The notes under the pieces are model-generated. The model was given only the letters and a program-made list of their open reading frames with translations. It was not told where the DNA came from and searched no databases. From Picochlorum sp. 'celeri' (Eukaryota > Chlorophyta > Trebouxiophyceae): 64,000 nucleotides of DNA. Shown in pieces: positions 19,044-29,848 of this stretch. The stretch is from the NCBI GenBank assembly GCA_010909725.1, contig JAACMV010000008.1, forward strand, positions 806,001-870,000, given 5' to 3'. Numbering within the stretch: position 1 is the stretch's first letter; each line of letters begins with the position of its first letter. Both the position numbers and the translations under genes were made by a program.

Positions 19044-19439
19044 ATGGATGAGACCGACAGTTTTCCATCCATCTCTGAAGATGATCCTGGCTCAGACCGT
19101 GATACATACTCGTCAGAGATCTCTGAATGGATGATGAAAGCGCTTGAGAGCATGGATATTGGATTGGAAGTCAGTGAGGAATCTCTTCAAATGTTGACAG
19201 CATACTTGGACACCATCATGATCAAGGTATTGGAGGAGGCCAAGTCACTGAACGGCGAGACAAGAGAATTAACGAGCCTAGATATTCATAAAGCTATAAA
19301 GAAACTGTTGCCAGGAAATCCAGGCGACACGTTGCGACCATACTTGCCCAGTAAAACAAAGCAGGCCTGGAATTTGGATAAACAAAGTTTGAAGGGTATC
19401 AAAAGGAAAAGGCAAAAGACTGTACAGGATCAAAAGTAA
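19044..19439 (+). CDS. Divergent H2B-like histone-fold protein with acidic tail
   Basis: ATG 19044 gives 131 residues. Residues about 28-97 follow the histone H2B fold: SEISEWMMKALESMDIGLEV, then LTAYLDTIMIKVLEEAKSLN, then RELTSLDIHKAIKKLLPG. The last matches the H2B pattern ITSREIQTAVRLVLPGEL in position and spacing. Instead of a Lys-rich tail the N-terminus is acidic (MDETDSFPSISEDDPGSD), and the final H2B helix is replaced by a basic stretch with KRKRQK. It could be a variant histone, a histone-fold partner in a transcription complex, or a chaperone. The open frame extends upstream of 19044 without an ATG. Its stop is 10 bp from that of the convergent lipid phosphatase gene. Confidence 0.7.
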   Translation: MDETDSFPSISEDDPGSDRDTYSSEISEWMMKALESMDIGLEVSEESLQMLTAYLDTIMIKVLEEAKSLNGETRELTSLDIHKAIKKLLPGNPGDTLRPYLPSKTKQAWNLDKQSLKGIKRKRQKTVQDQK

Positions 19440-19449
19440 AGTGTATAAT

Positions 19450-20759
19450 TCAATATCCGAATAAATAGTGTATGGCATCGAAAGCTTTTGGTACCAGGTA
19501 ACAGGCGCTGAACCCAATCGATGCATAGGAGAAGAATCTCACAGTTGCATCAACATCTACCCATTGGCGATCATCCATGGTTCGCTTCAGTGATGTATTT
19601 GGGTCTACTTTTCCGTGGACTGGAGGCTGCCACAGTCTTCGTATCGCAAGAGGGAATCCATAATATGCCAGAGGCAAAATTGCTGTACACACTTGTTTCA
19701 TCACGCTTTTGGACAGGAGAACAATGCCAAACCCAGTCGCCACTCGCACTATATGGACCAGAATAGGGAGAGATGATATCTTTTGTAGCGTGATATCCTC
19801 CTCATAGTATGCAGGATACAGATGGATTGCAACAATCACACCAAAAGCTACTCCAACAAAGCTTGTTGTGAATTCATATGTCGGTGTCGGTTTTTCCGGC
19901 ATGGGATGAAGGCGCAGTAGTATCAGTGACAGTATAATCATCGAAATCCAAGAGTTGCTGGAGAACATGAACTGATGTACCCTCTCCTGTACGCTGATGA
20001 AAGCTGTCAGCACAGTCAGACCTGCAATAGCTCCAGCCAGTATGTCAATTGGGGTATGGAGCCCAAGGTAGAGTCTCGAGATTGCAATCCAAACAACCCA
20101 TATAAATACTGCACTGTACCAGAAAATGGCCATATCATTCGAGAGGAAATCATTTTTATGGAGATAGTGACAAATGTAAAAATTGAGACACAAAGAGTTC
20201 ATCGTGTGAGAGGAAGGCAAACCATACTCTTCAGCATTTTTCTTCGTCTCCTCTGAACTTGTTGATATGTGAGAGAGTCGCACTTTCTCATATTTCAGTC
20301 CTAGAGGCCGTGGAGCCGACACCAAATCCTTCATGGCATTGCCAACATAGAGTGTTGATGCCATCAACATGCACAACTCAGTTCCCAACCCAGGAAACCC
20401 CTCCCAAATCAACAAGGGAAGGAACGACCCCTGCAATATAATACGAAACATCACATCGCTCCTCTGGTGACATGTGCTACTCATCAGCGTACATAAAATC
20501 CCACACTAACACTGTGGGAAGACTGCTCAAAAACTGTTGTCAAGGACGGAGTCCGATATTTTTGCAACAGGGCCACCCAATACAGCCCATTCTCCACGTG
20601 GTAAATCACCCAAGGTCTCAACAAATTCCTCGCTCGCGTATGAAGGTATGGAACGCAGCAGAAGAGAAAGAAGGAAAGGGTCAAGGTGACACAGACAAAC
20701 TCGAAAAAGACATTCGCCCAATCAAGAATGGCAACTATTGTATCATCTAGAACACTCAT
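19450..20759 (-). CDS. SGPP-like: Sphingosine-1-phosphate phosphatase (PAP2 family)
   Basis: Exons 20759-20493 and 20430-19450, with a 62-bp intron, give 415 residues. The three PAP2 phosphatase motifs are present: KDLVSAPRP, the PSSH box in AEEYGLPSSHTMN, and SRLYLGLHTPIDILAG with the catalytic His. Many hydrophobic segments follow, as in ER long-chain-base phosphate phosphatases of plants, yeast (Lcb3) and animals (SGPP1). They remove phosphate from sphingoid base phosphates. The gene is divergent from FARSB across 201 bp. Start 20759 is the first ATG in frame; a GTG lies 6 bases upstream. Confidence 0.88.
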
Positions 20760-20823
20760 ATGCACAGCATATGTCGACTACATTATCTAATCTTCAATTG
20801 AAAGTGTCTCTCCGTCGCCATCG

Positions 20824-20841
20824 TATATCGATATCGATATA
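20824..20841. repeat. 18-bp perfect palindrome in a divergent promoter
   Basis: The 18 bases at 20824-20841 are their own reverse complement and contain two ATCGAT units. They lie between the divergent starts of the lipid phosphatase and FARSB genes. This could be a dimer binding site or chance in AT-rich DNA. Confidence 0.5.
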
Positions 20842-20960
20842 AGATGTATCTTATTTAGGAGGGCGTCCTTCCATCTTGGAAGAAGGATTGAATCCCAAAG
20901 TTGGGCGATGCAGAGAGGAAAGACTTCATTATTTATTTACATCTACATTATTTTGTCGAA

Positions 20961-22955
20961 ATGCCGATTGTTGGTTTGAACAGAGATAAACTCTTCGAAG
21001 CTTTAGGGGAGAAATTTAGTGCGTCACTCTGGCTGACTACCATGCGACTGATCTCAGGCCAGAATACTCATGGTGTTTGAATACTTGTAGGTCAGGAGGA
21101 ATTTGAATCTCTTTGTTTCGAATATGGGATTGAGCTTGACGATGTGACATCAGAGCGGGAGCTTGTGCGCAAGGAACTGCAGTCGTCGGCTACCCAGAAA
21201 GGCTTGGAAGATATCAGCGATGAAGTTATCTATAAGATTGATATCCCTGCCAATAGATATGATATGTTATGTCTCGAGGGTATTGCCAGAGCCCTCAATG
21301 TGTTTCGTGGGAAAATGGATCCTCCCAAGTACTCACTAGCAGACATGAGTGGAAAGGAGTTGCAACGCTTGGTTGTAAAGCCAGAGACATCTCTCGTGCG
21401 ACCATTCGTTGTCTGTGCTGTTCTTCGAGGTATTACGTTTGACGCGACCCGATATAACAGCTTCATTGATCTGCAAGACAAGCTTCATCAGAATTTGTGC
21501 AGACAGAGGACCTTGGTGGCCATTGGAACACATGACTTATCTACTGTCAAAGGGCCATTTACATACGAAGCCCTTCCACCAGAAGACATCAAGTTTGTTC
21601 CTTTAAAGCAAACAAGGGAGTTCAATGCCAAAGATCTATTGGACTACTATGCAGCGAATGATCAGAAGCTGAAACGGTATGTGCCAATCATTCAGTCATC
21701 TGTGGTGTACCCTGTCATCATGGATGCGGATAGACATGTGCTTTCTCTTCCACCAGTGATTAATGGTGCAAGATCAGCTATCACTATGAATACAAAGGAT
21801 GTTTTTATCGAATGCACTGCAACTGATCTGACAAAGGCCAAAATAGTGCTGAACACAGTCTGTGCAATGTTCTCAGAATATTGCTCAACACCGTTTGAGA
21901 TTGAGCCAGTGGAAGTGGTAGATGCCACTGGAAAGACTGCATATTATCCCGACGTGTCTCCAAAACGGTTCAATGTGGACATGGATTATGTCAATTCCTG
22001 CACTGGTCTAGATATCCCGTCATCAGATGCTGCATCTTTGCTGAAGAAAATGCAACTGGATGCTACTGCAGAAGGCAAAGCGTTACATGTCCTCGCTCCA
22101 ATCACTCGCAGTGATGTCCTTCATAGTTGTGATGTAATGGAGGATGTGGCCATCGCATATGGGTATGACAACCTCCCCATCGAGCCACCAATGATTGCGA
22201 CAACAGGAAAAGAGAACCCACTTTCACAACTTTGTGAATTGTTGAGGATTGAGTGTGCTACCTCTGGTTTTACCGAAGTGTTGACTTGGGCCTTGTGCTC
22301 TCGTAAAGAGAATTTCACCGATATAAGGAAAGAGGACGACCCTACAGCTGCTGTGTCAATTGGAAATCCTGCTACATCAGAATTCGAAGTCTGTAGAACT
22401 ACTTTGCTCCCTGGAATGCTCAAAACGATTGGTACGACTTTGTATCTATTTGAATCAGATTAATCACTAGAGACGCGATAATGGTGTGAATGTGATGCAG
22501 GAGCAAATAAGGACACCCCTCTCCCAATGAAACTCTTTGAGGTCTCTGATGTGATTTTGATCAATGATACCACAGACGTGGGTGCGAGGAATGAGCGAAG
22601 ACTTGTGGCTATTAATTGCGATAAGACTAGTGGATTTGAAGTTGTTCATGGACTGTTGAATCGCGTGATGCAGGTGTTGGGAGTGCCTCATGAAAAGTTT
22701 TCCTCATCCCCGAAAGACCTGATGAAAGTACAAAAAGGAATTTCTTACTCTTGGGAAGCGGATGATAGTGAAACATATTTCAAGGGAAGACATGCTTCGA
22801 TTTATGCTATGGGTCAAAAGGTCGGTGAATTTGGGGTTGTGCACCCAGAAGTCCTGCAGTCATTTGATATCCCCTATCCTGTGTCAGCTGTTGAGATTAG
22901 TCTTGAAACATTTGTGTTTGACCAGAATTATAACAAACTTCCTACGCATATGTAA
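20961..22955 (+). CDS. FARSB: Phenylalanyl-tRNA synthetase beta chain (cytosolic)
   Basis: Three exons (20961-21018, 21091-22431, 22501-22955) give 617 residues in consistent phase. MPIVGLNRDKLFEALGEKF starts the archaeal/eukaryotic beta chain. YKIDIPANRYDMLCLEGIAR, CRQRTLVAIGTHDLSTVKGP, LPPVINGARSAITMNTKDVF and TKAKIVLNTVCAMFSEYC are family blocks of the B3/B4 and B5 regions. The protein pairs with FARSA to charge tRNA-Phe in the cytosol. A plastid or mitochondrial enzyme would be a single monomeric chain, so this is the cytosolic form. Confidence 0.96.
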
Positions 22956-23299
22956 TAAGCCATCTATAATTCATTATATCAGAAGGCCCTTTTGTGCCGC
23001 TGCCGAGTTGGATGCCGCACGGCGTGGGTAAATGCGGTAAAACAAAACGTCTACATCCAGCTTGGAATTCTGCCGACACACGTGATTGAAGGCTGTCTGT
23101 GAGTCGCAGCATCCTCGCAGTTTAATATTCATTTTAAAATGAGGAGGACAGGTGTTTTAAGAAAAGAAGTGTTGATTCCAGGGGAGATCCTTGAGAAATT
23201 CGGTTCCGGAAACTATCCGGGCAGGCACCACGTACGGAACCCTATATCTGCATGTTAACGTACATCAACCATCTTATACAAGGCGCGTGCTCCTGAAAT
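22956..23299. other. Intergenic region before the PWWP gene
   Basis: These 344 bp contain the end of the FARSB transcript and the promoter of the next gene on the same strand. A short GC-rich stretch at about 22990-23040 has a small inverted repeat (GCCGCACGGC). No gene is seen. Confidence 0.35.
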
Positions 23300-25762
23300 A
23301 TGCAGGGTTCAGTGGTTAAGGTAGAAACAAATGGCGATCAGATGGTGGCTCAAATTCGAATGACAGATTTCAAGTCTATCCGAGTCACCCTGCCTGTTAC
23401 ACAGGTTCGTGAGTACATCCTTGAAACAAAAGGCTCTGAACGTCGAACCAAGCGGCAGCGAGCAGAAACACAGTATTCATCCTGGAAAAGACCCACACCT
23501 CCTCCATCAATGCCGCTTCAAGGGCCTGCATTACGTGACCACATCCAAAAAGTTGAGTCTGAATGCCAAAAGATGAGAAACAAGCCTGGCACACGCTGTT
23601 GGGTGAATCTTGGCCCACATGGAAACTGGCCTGCTATAATTTGGTCTATCAAACACTGTCGAAAAGACGATCTAGCTGACGTCTTGATGACGAGAAGATC
23701 CGGTGCATATCTTGTCAAGTTCTATGGTGAGCATCAGAACCACGTCGTTGTCTCACGACATCATCCACTGGGGGGCATCTTCCCAGGCGCCGATTTGATG
23801 AATATCTAACATTGACGCTCTTTCGGTGCAGGTGAACACAGTTTTGGATGGTTTTCACAGAAGCAAGTAAGGATTGCTAATGATCAGACAGATCCTGATA
23901 TGAAAGAGTCTCTGTCTCTATGGGGAAAGCGACATAAAAAGTACGTGTATCTTCTCTGCATGACTAGGTCAAAATATTTTCGTTCAACAGTAGAGAGGGT
24001 GTTTCAGGGCCAGGCTTGTGAAATTAGCAATTATGGAGCTACAGTCTGCTGAAAAGGATCGAGGAACTGAACTACAGCGGGTAGCATCATTATATGATAT
24101 GCATACTGTTGCAAATAAACGATATAAGGATATCTGCCAGGAATGCTCTGCTCCTGGAGCTCCTCTAAAATGCCCTGGATGTGACAGAAAATTCCATACT
24201 CTCTGTCTAATCTGTCCAGCGTTAACTGATCAGTATTTGCCAGATAGAATGTGGCGATGCCCTTGCTGTGATCTGAATAACGAGTACAATGATTCTGATC
24301 ATGCTGAGGATATGAACGAAGAGAACACGGAGAGAATGGGCTTAACTCCTGATTGGATAATATCTAAAGCTGCATTTGATGTGTTTGGATTACAGCGCCC
24401 AACTGTTTCAAATCCGTCAATCCTGAAACTTTTGGACCCCTGTACAAATTCCAAAGTTGCTCCAAATATTCCAGCAGAAAAGTTGTATGATAGAATGGAT
24501 AATGGCTTGAAGTTGACCAATTCTTGGGCTGGATATTATGTGATTTTGAACCCAGATTGTACGATGGCTTTTTGTGTTGATCCATGCATTCTTTTGGTCA
24601 GGTGATATCTAACAGTTCCATATTTTATTCAGTTAGCTCTCAAATTCAGTGGAGATTCGTCAACAGAGCGATTGATGAAGTGGAGAACGAGTCAGTTCCT
24701 GCAATTATTCTCATTTGTAGAAATTCAACTGATACTGCCTTTTATCAAAGACTCAGGCCTTATCCACGGGTGCATCTTAAACGAATGGCCGTTTTGTTTA
24801 AAGATTACTCTAGCACTCCGATAGGATTCGGTATATCAATCTTTTGCCTTGCAAAGGCTAATCGAGAGAGTCTGTATCCAAAGTTTTATTCAGCGTTTGA
24901 AGAGCATGGTGAACCAAATATACCAGTCGACAAGTCACTCGTTCAAACTGATGAATTCTGGGCTTTGCTGGATCGCTTGAGCGATTTTGTAGGAAATTAT
25001 CACAGAGATCATTGGGTGAAATGCAATTTGTGCGCAAAGTGGAGAATTGTGCCACATTCCACAGTGGTTGATCTGTCGAGTGGAAATGACCAATGGGATT
25101 GTTCAATGTTGAGTAAAGGAGGCATCCAGTCCACGTGTGCGACTCCACTAACGCGAATGGAATACATTGGGGGGCATTACGTGGCCAGAGATGAGGACGA
25201 TGTTTTTGACCCGGAGTACAAGACATTTGATGGAATTGTACCAGATGTGAAATGCCCCAAGAAATCTGAAGTACAGATACCATCTTCGAAGAAGAGAAGA
25301 CAAGGCAACCCACATCTTTATACAAAACTCAACAAGATCATACAGGAAATTGAGGAGAATACAATGTCAGATACTATCTGCAATCGGATCAGCTCAGAAA
25401 ACATTGATTTGAAGTCATATACTGCCCTGGAACTGGCAAGGAAAGCAAGGATGGCAGCAAACAAAGCATATCTTGCTCGGGTAGGGAAAATTTCAGATGA
25501 GGACGTTAATAATGCTGGTTGTGGCTTCCTTGTGTCTAAAGCGGCAAAGAAGCTCGCCTCTCACGTTGCAAAAGATGCGTGCTCGGCAGAAATAGAAAGA
25601 GCAAGACAAATTTACACAAAAGTGAATGCTGTCTTGTCAGAGGAGGAGGCCCCCCTCCTCCGAGAGCTTGAGAAAATTAGAAATGCAAAAAATCAGGCGA
25701 AGAATAATCTCGAGGCAGCTGTATCGGCAGCCAGAATCATCGAGGAGGAATTGAGTGCCTAA
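23300..25762 (+). CDS. PWWP-PHD-Dam-like methylase-CW chromatin protein
   Basis: Four exons (23300-23726, 23832-23940, 24008-24558, 24633-25762) give 738 residues in consistent phase. A PWWP-like domain (about 98-170, GTRCWVNLGPHGNWPAIIWS) comes first. A PHD finger follows (CQECSAPGAPLKCPGCDRKF on to WRCPCCD). The next block reads like the phage-type Dam N6-adenine methylase family: TPDWIISKAAFDVFG, then LLDPCTNSKVAPNIP, an NGL and Trp, the NPDFS motif, then IILICRNSTDTAFYQRL and a late IGFGISIFCLAK. A CW zinc finger (WVKCNLCAKWRIVP to STCATPL) and a coiled coil end it. PWWP, PHD and CW read histone methylation. The motif IV is NPDF rather than NPPY, so activity is uncertain. The third intron choice decides that motif. 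Confidence 0.8.
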
Positions 25763-25784
25763 GACACATGTGTCCTAGCTGCGT

Positions 25785-26549
25785 TCATGGATTCCAAGAG
25801 AACCTTGTGTCAGAGACATCTTTCAGTATGCCCTTCTCTTCCCATCTATTTGATGCATTCCATGATTCCAAGCCTGATTCAACTTCTCGGATCACACGTG
25901 CAGTATCATCATCCTTGTTCATACAATCCCACCATGTTCCAAGTTTTGGTCTTCCAAGGAAAATTCCGTCCTTCCAGCCAAAGAAACGAGGGAGAATGTA
26001 ATTCAAAAACACAAATGTCGGAATGATCGCCGTGTCCGCATAACTCATTTCAGATCCACATATAAATGGTCCAGTACAATACTGCTCGATAGTATCCAGT
26101 TGCATCGCGATCTGTGCGATCCCTTCTGCTCTCTCCTCTGCAGAATCCATAGGCTTGTACAAGCACCCTTGGATCGGTGCAATATACAAGTCATGGATCC
26201 GTACCACCAGGGCAGCCAAAGCCCTCTTCTCTGCAGTATCTGGAATCAAACTAGGTCCATTATCTCTGAACTTGTCAAGAATATAACTCTCTATAACCTG
26301 AGATTCGGGAAGCCCTGAACCATCTGGCATCTCAAGCACAGGCATCTTCCCATACGGGTTCAACTGCCTGTATGTCTCACTCCCGAGGCCCCCAATCTCC
26401 ATAGGGCTCTTGATATCGATAAACTGATCCAGCTTCTTCTTGTAGATCAGATTTCTGATCCTTGCACCATTATTACTGACTGGCACATCGTACAGCACAA
26501 ACTTCTTTCCCTTCATACTGCTGCATACAATGCTAGCGAATCGATGCAT
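25785..26549 (-). CDS. Glutathione S-transferase family protein
   Basis: A single exon of 254 residues. The N-terminal thioredoxin-like domain begins KFVLYDVPVSNNGARIRNLI, where Ser or Asn would take the place of the catalytic Ser/Cys. NPYGKMPVLEM has the cis-Pro, and PESQVIESYILDKF has the glutathione gamma-glutamyl contact pair. The helical C-terminal half follows, with FICGSEMSYADTAIIPTF. It may detoxify electrophiles or reduce disulfides; the class is not clear. Translation may begin at the second Met (residue 12). It diverges from the Cpn20 gene across 212 bp and ends 22 bp from the PWWP gene's stop. Confidence 0.85.
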   Translation of the reverse strand: MHRFASIVCSSMKGKKFVLYDVPVSNNGARIRNLIYKKKLDQFIDIKSPMEIGGLGSETYRQLNPYGKMPVLEMPDGSGLPESQVIESYILDKFRDNGPSLIPDTAEKRALAALVVRIHDLYIAPIQGCLYKPMDSAEERAEGIAQIAMQLDTIEQYCTGPFICGSEMSYADTAIIPTFVFLNYILPRFFGWKDGIFLGRPKLGTWWDCMNKDDDTARVIREVESGLESWNASNRWEEKGILKDVSDTRFSWNP

Positions 26550-26761
26550 GATTTCAAATACTCCCAGTATCTATAATAAGATTTAATTCAATGCATCTCC
26601 ATGCCCATCGGTGAAGATCGAATATGCTGCTGGGAATTCTCTCATGTTGTAGTGCATTGCCATCCGGATGATTCTTCATGTAAGGCCACAAAATCTGGAA
26701 CTGATCCCCTGTACTGCCATATTATTACATAGTTTGATTATTGAAATAGCACATTGTGGTC

Positions 26762-27530
26762 ATGAAGTCGTTCAGTTCCTGTCGTTCTCTCCCTGCTTCT
26801 AGAGCAAGAGCCGTGTCGGTGAGGGCCTCCACTATGGAATTGCCTCCGACGGTGACAAAGGTACGCAGATAGATATTTTATATTGTTTATGATTGAGATA
26901 ACGAGCATCATCATCGCCTTATGTGTCTCTCAGGTGATGCCCAAGGGAAAGCTGCTCCTTGCCAAGGTGGCAGAGTTGGAGGAGAAGACAACCGGTGGCA
27001 TTCTGCTTCCTAACCAAGCCCAGAAGCGTCCAACTTCGGGTGATGTTATTGCAGTTGGAGATGGCAAGTTGCCCACCGGCGATTATGAGTTCACCTTGAA
27101 GGAGGGTGACACTATTCTGTATAGCAAATTTGGCCTTGGGGCTACGGATCTACTGCTCCAGGGTGAGGAACACATTTTGATCAGCGAGGATGATGTCATC
27201 GGTATTATGCCTCGCTCCGGTGCTACAGCTGATGATATTCCAGAGCTCAGGCCTGTTGGAGACAGGGTGTTGTTGAAAATTTCAGAGCAACGTGATGTCA
27301 CCATGGGAGGCGTCATTTTACCAGACGCTGCAAAGGAAAAGCCTCTGAGTGGGACTGTTGTGCGATGTGGAGCAGGTAAAATCGATGAGAGTGGCAAAAG
27401 AAAGCCTCTCAAGGTGGCTGAGGGCGATCAGGTTGTATACTTCAAGTATGCTGGGGATGCCATGGAGACCTCAAATGGTGAAAAGTACATTGTCTTGCAT
27501 GAGAATGATATTCTCTGCAAGACTGTGTGA
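26762..27530 (+). CDS. CPN20: Plastid co-chaperonin Cpn20 (tandem GroES domains)
   Basis: Exon 1 (26762-26860) encodes a Ser/Arg-rich transit peptide (MKSFSSCRSLPASRARAVS, with VRA before STM). Exon 2 (26934-27530) follows a 73-bp intron, for 231 residues in all. Two GroES-like domains follow in tandem, each with a mobile loop ending in GGI/GGV: EEKTTGGILLPNQAQKRP and RDVTMGGVILPDAAKEKP. The double domain is particular to plastid Cpn20/21, the lid of the Cpn60 chaperonin that folds Rubisco and other proteins. The gene is strong evidence for a plastid-bearing host. Confidence 0.96.
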
Positions 27531-27614
27531 AAATATTTTATTAGTTTCTCGATATGTGGAAATGAACACCATCTGATGCTATTTATATCGCCCGCGTAGT
27601 TTGGTGAACGAGAC

Positions 27615-29200
27615 ATGTTCATCTCTGCTGTTGGGATACCGCAAAGAGCATTTCATCTCAAGAATGGCGTATATACTTCCGACTATAGCAATGGTACATC
27701 TATTGCGAGGTGTTGCTCTTCCCTGCCAACCCTACGTCGGTGTAGGAACACATTAGGGAGAAATAACACACTTCCACAGACCCCTTGCGTGTTGATCACG
27801 AACGCATCTTCTTATGTGAGTGATGTTTCAGATAGCAGTGATGGAATACATTACTTGTATCAGCTGTACTTTTGTGCATGTTTGATGGAGAGAACTTGGA
27901 GGTTTGCTCTGCCTCTCATTCTTGCAAACCTTGAAGGTATGTTGACATCTCCGTACATGTTCATTGAGATGGGCCAAAAGCGTAGTGATACTGGTATGCA
28001 GGTGGTTACAAAGCTGTGGCCATGTTATGCTTTGTATCTCCTTTGGCGTGCTCGTTGTTCGCTCCTCGTGTAGGGAGATTGTTGGACTCGGTTGACAGGG
28101 CACTTGGTGTTGCTTCACTCCTAGGTTTACAATGTTTTTCCATAATCGCATCGGGTCTTATACTATTATTGGCATTTCATTATTCTTTGTCTATCACAGT
28201 AGCCCCAATATTTCATATTGTTCTTCTCCTCTCCATGACGGAGAAACTTGCAGCAGTCACTTCTGAAGTTGCCATCGAGCGTGACTGGGTGACCCAGCTT
28301 TGCGGGAAGGAGAATAACTTGGCCTTAGCGAATAGTAACTCTATGCTTCGTAGGATGGATTTAGCCTGTGATTTTGCAGGAACAGTATCGTTCGGATGGA
28401 TGTATGATGCAGCTGGCCCACTAGGTTCAGTGGTGTACACAACACTGATTGCAGTGGCAAGCACACCCATTCTTTACAATCTGGTCTACAAAATCAAGAG
28501 CATTGCTCCTGACTCAATGAATAGAAAGAAAACAGTGCAAAAGAATCCCCGCCAGAGTCGCCAGGGGAGTTGGAGAGCATATTTTCGGCAACCAATTCTT
28601 CCGTCCAGCCTGGTGTTTGTGCTTTTGTTCTTCAACGTAGCTCTCTCCCCAGGAGGAATCCTTACGGCTTTTCTGACATCCAAAGGGATGAATGGATCTT
28701 CTCTTGCAATATTTCGGGGATCGTGTGCCATTATGGGGTTTGTTGGGTCATGGTGTGGGAAGTTTTTGATTAGAAACTTTGGCTTGATACAGTCAGGACG
28801 ATATGCACTGCTTATGCTTCTAGCTTCTCTTGGTACATCTTTGGCTATATTTGTATTCAGCAATTTGTCAAGTGGTGCGTGGCCATTGATTCTTTTCACA
28901 GGTGGCATTGTATCTTCTAGAATTGGCCTGTGGAGTTTTGACATGGTGAATGCGCAATTGTTCCAACAAAATGTTGACGAATCTGAGACTGCTGCGACTG
29001 CCTCAACCGAAATGGCTCTCTGTAGTTTTTCTGAGATTTTCATGCTAGGTGTGGGAGCTTCGTTGTCAGTTCCTCTTGAATCGTTCTATTCAGTGCTTGT
29101 CTGGGGTTCGTTTGCAGCAATTCTACTTGGCACATTCGTGTACTTTTCATGGTCTGCAAGAGTCTCTGATTGCAAAGGAGTGATCTTGATATCTCACTGA
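27615..29200 (+). CDS. IREG3/MAR1-like: Ferroportin (SLC40) family transporter, likely plastid
   Basis: Exon 1 (27615-27936) and exon 2 (28002-29200) give 506 residues. The first 75 or so are Ser/Thr/Arg-rich without clear membrane spans, which fits a transit peptide. LYFCACLMERTWRFALPLIL then opens the transporter as in ferroportins. TSEVAIERDWVTQLCG and NSMLRRMDLACDFAGTVSFG match conserved parts of the family, and about ten further hydrophobic helices follow. Plant IREG3/MAR1 proteins of this type sit in the plastid envelope and affect iron and aminoglycoside entry. The transported ion here is inferred from the family only. Confidence 0.88.
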
Positions 29201-29295
29201 ACGCTAAAGAAATGTTATTTATTTTCACCTGATCCAACATACATACATCAAGATTATGGCATGTTGATGTTAAAGACTTACAAGTGCATGTAAAC

Positions 29296-29325
29296 TGCAC
29301 CTCCTTCATCACAGAAGGAGGTGCA
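29296..29325. repeat. 11-bp inverted repeat hairpin after the SLC40 gene
   Basis: An 11-base arm (TGCACCTCCTT, 29296-29306) is repeated in reverse complement at 29315-29325 with an 8-base loop. It lies about 100 bp past the SLC40 stop. In RNA it would form a stable stem and might mark the transcript end; it lacks the bulge and loop of an iron-responsive element. Confidence 0.5.
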
Positions 29326-29447
29326 TAAAAAGGCTGCATGTTCTGGTAAGCGAATGAGTATTTTAAACAGAAGGATTGTGAATGACTCCAGAAGACATTG
29401 GCAAAACCTGATCTCCATTTGTTTAATTTAATAAAATAAACCTGACT

Positions 29448-29519
29448 GGGGCGAATCGAGAATCGAACTCGAGACCTCTTGCACCCTAAGCAAGTATCAT
29501 ACCACTAGACTATACGCCC
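29448..29519 (-). tRNA. trnP-AGG: tRNA-Pro (anticodon AGG)
   Basis: Seventy-two bases on the minus strand form a full cloverleaf. A-box TAGTCTAGTGG and B-box GAGTTCGATTC are intact. The anticodon stem CTTGC/GCAAG encloses TTAGGGT, which gives AGG. The acceptor stem GGGCGTA pairs with TTCGCCC apart from one T-T mismatch. It closely follows plant tRNA-Pro. No intron is present. Confidence 0.95.
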
Positions 29520-29848
29520 TGAGCCGGCGGAAGCAGGCCTACGACGGGTTACCGCTAGGTAAAGCCGACCATATCTGCATTCCTGGCGGTTCCCGCTCGA
29601 ATTGTTGTAAGACCAAATAAAAGTGCTATACCCTTTTTTAATTAAGGAATTTGCATGACAGGAACCACTCTTTGGGGTGGTTCATAGTCATAAGCGATCC
29701 TGTTACCACCCTGCACAATAAAAATGTTTTGTGGTGGAGTTGGAGTACTAGGCTACTGTTCCTCTATATATAATCGCAGGGAAAGAAAACCCAAGGACAG
29801 GTCTATTGCATCACAATAGAAATAAATTAATAATTAAATCATCAATCA
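29520..29848. other. Intergenic region between tRNA-Pro and the MDN1 3' end
   Basis: These 329 bp contain a 7-bp inverted repeat (GAACCAC at 29662, GTGGTTC at 29677) and some GC-rich sequence just upstream of the tRNA. No protein-like frame is seen. A small nucleolar RNA cannot be excluded but no boxes were recognised. Confidence 0.3.

Noticed and set aside
24602..24636. 35-bp intron in the PWWP gene
   Set aside because: It is far shorter than the other introns. A 74-bp intron 43 bp upstream gives the right phase and a methylase-like motif.
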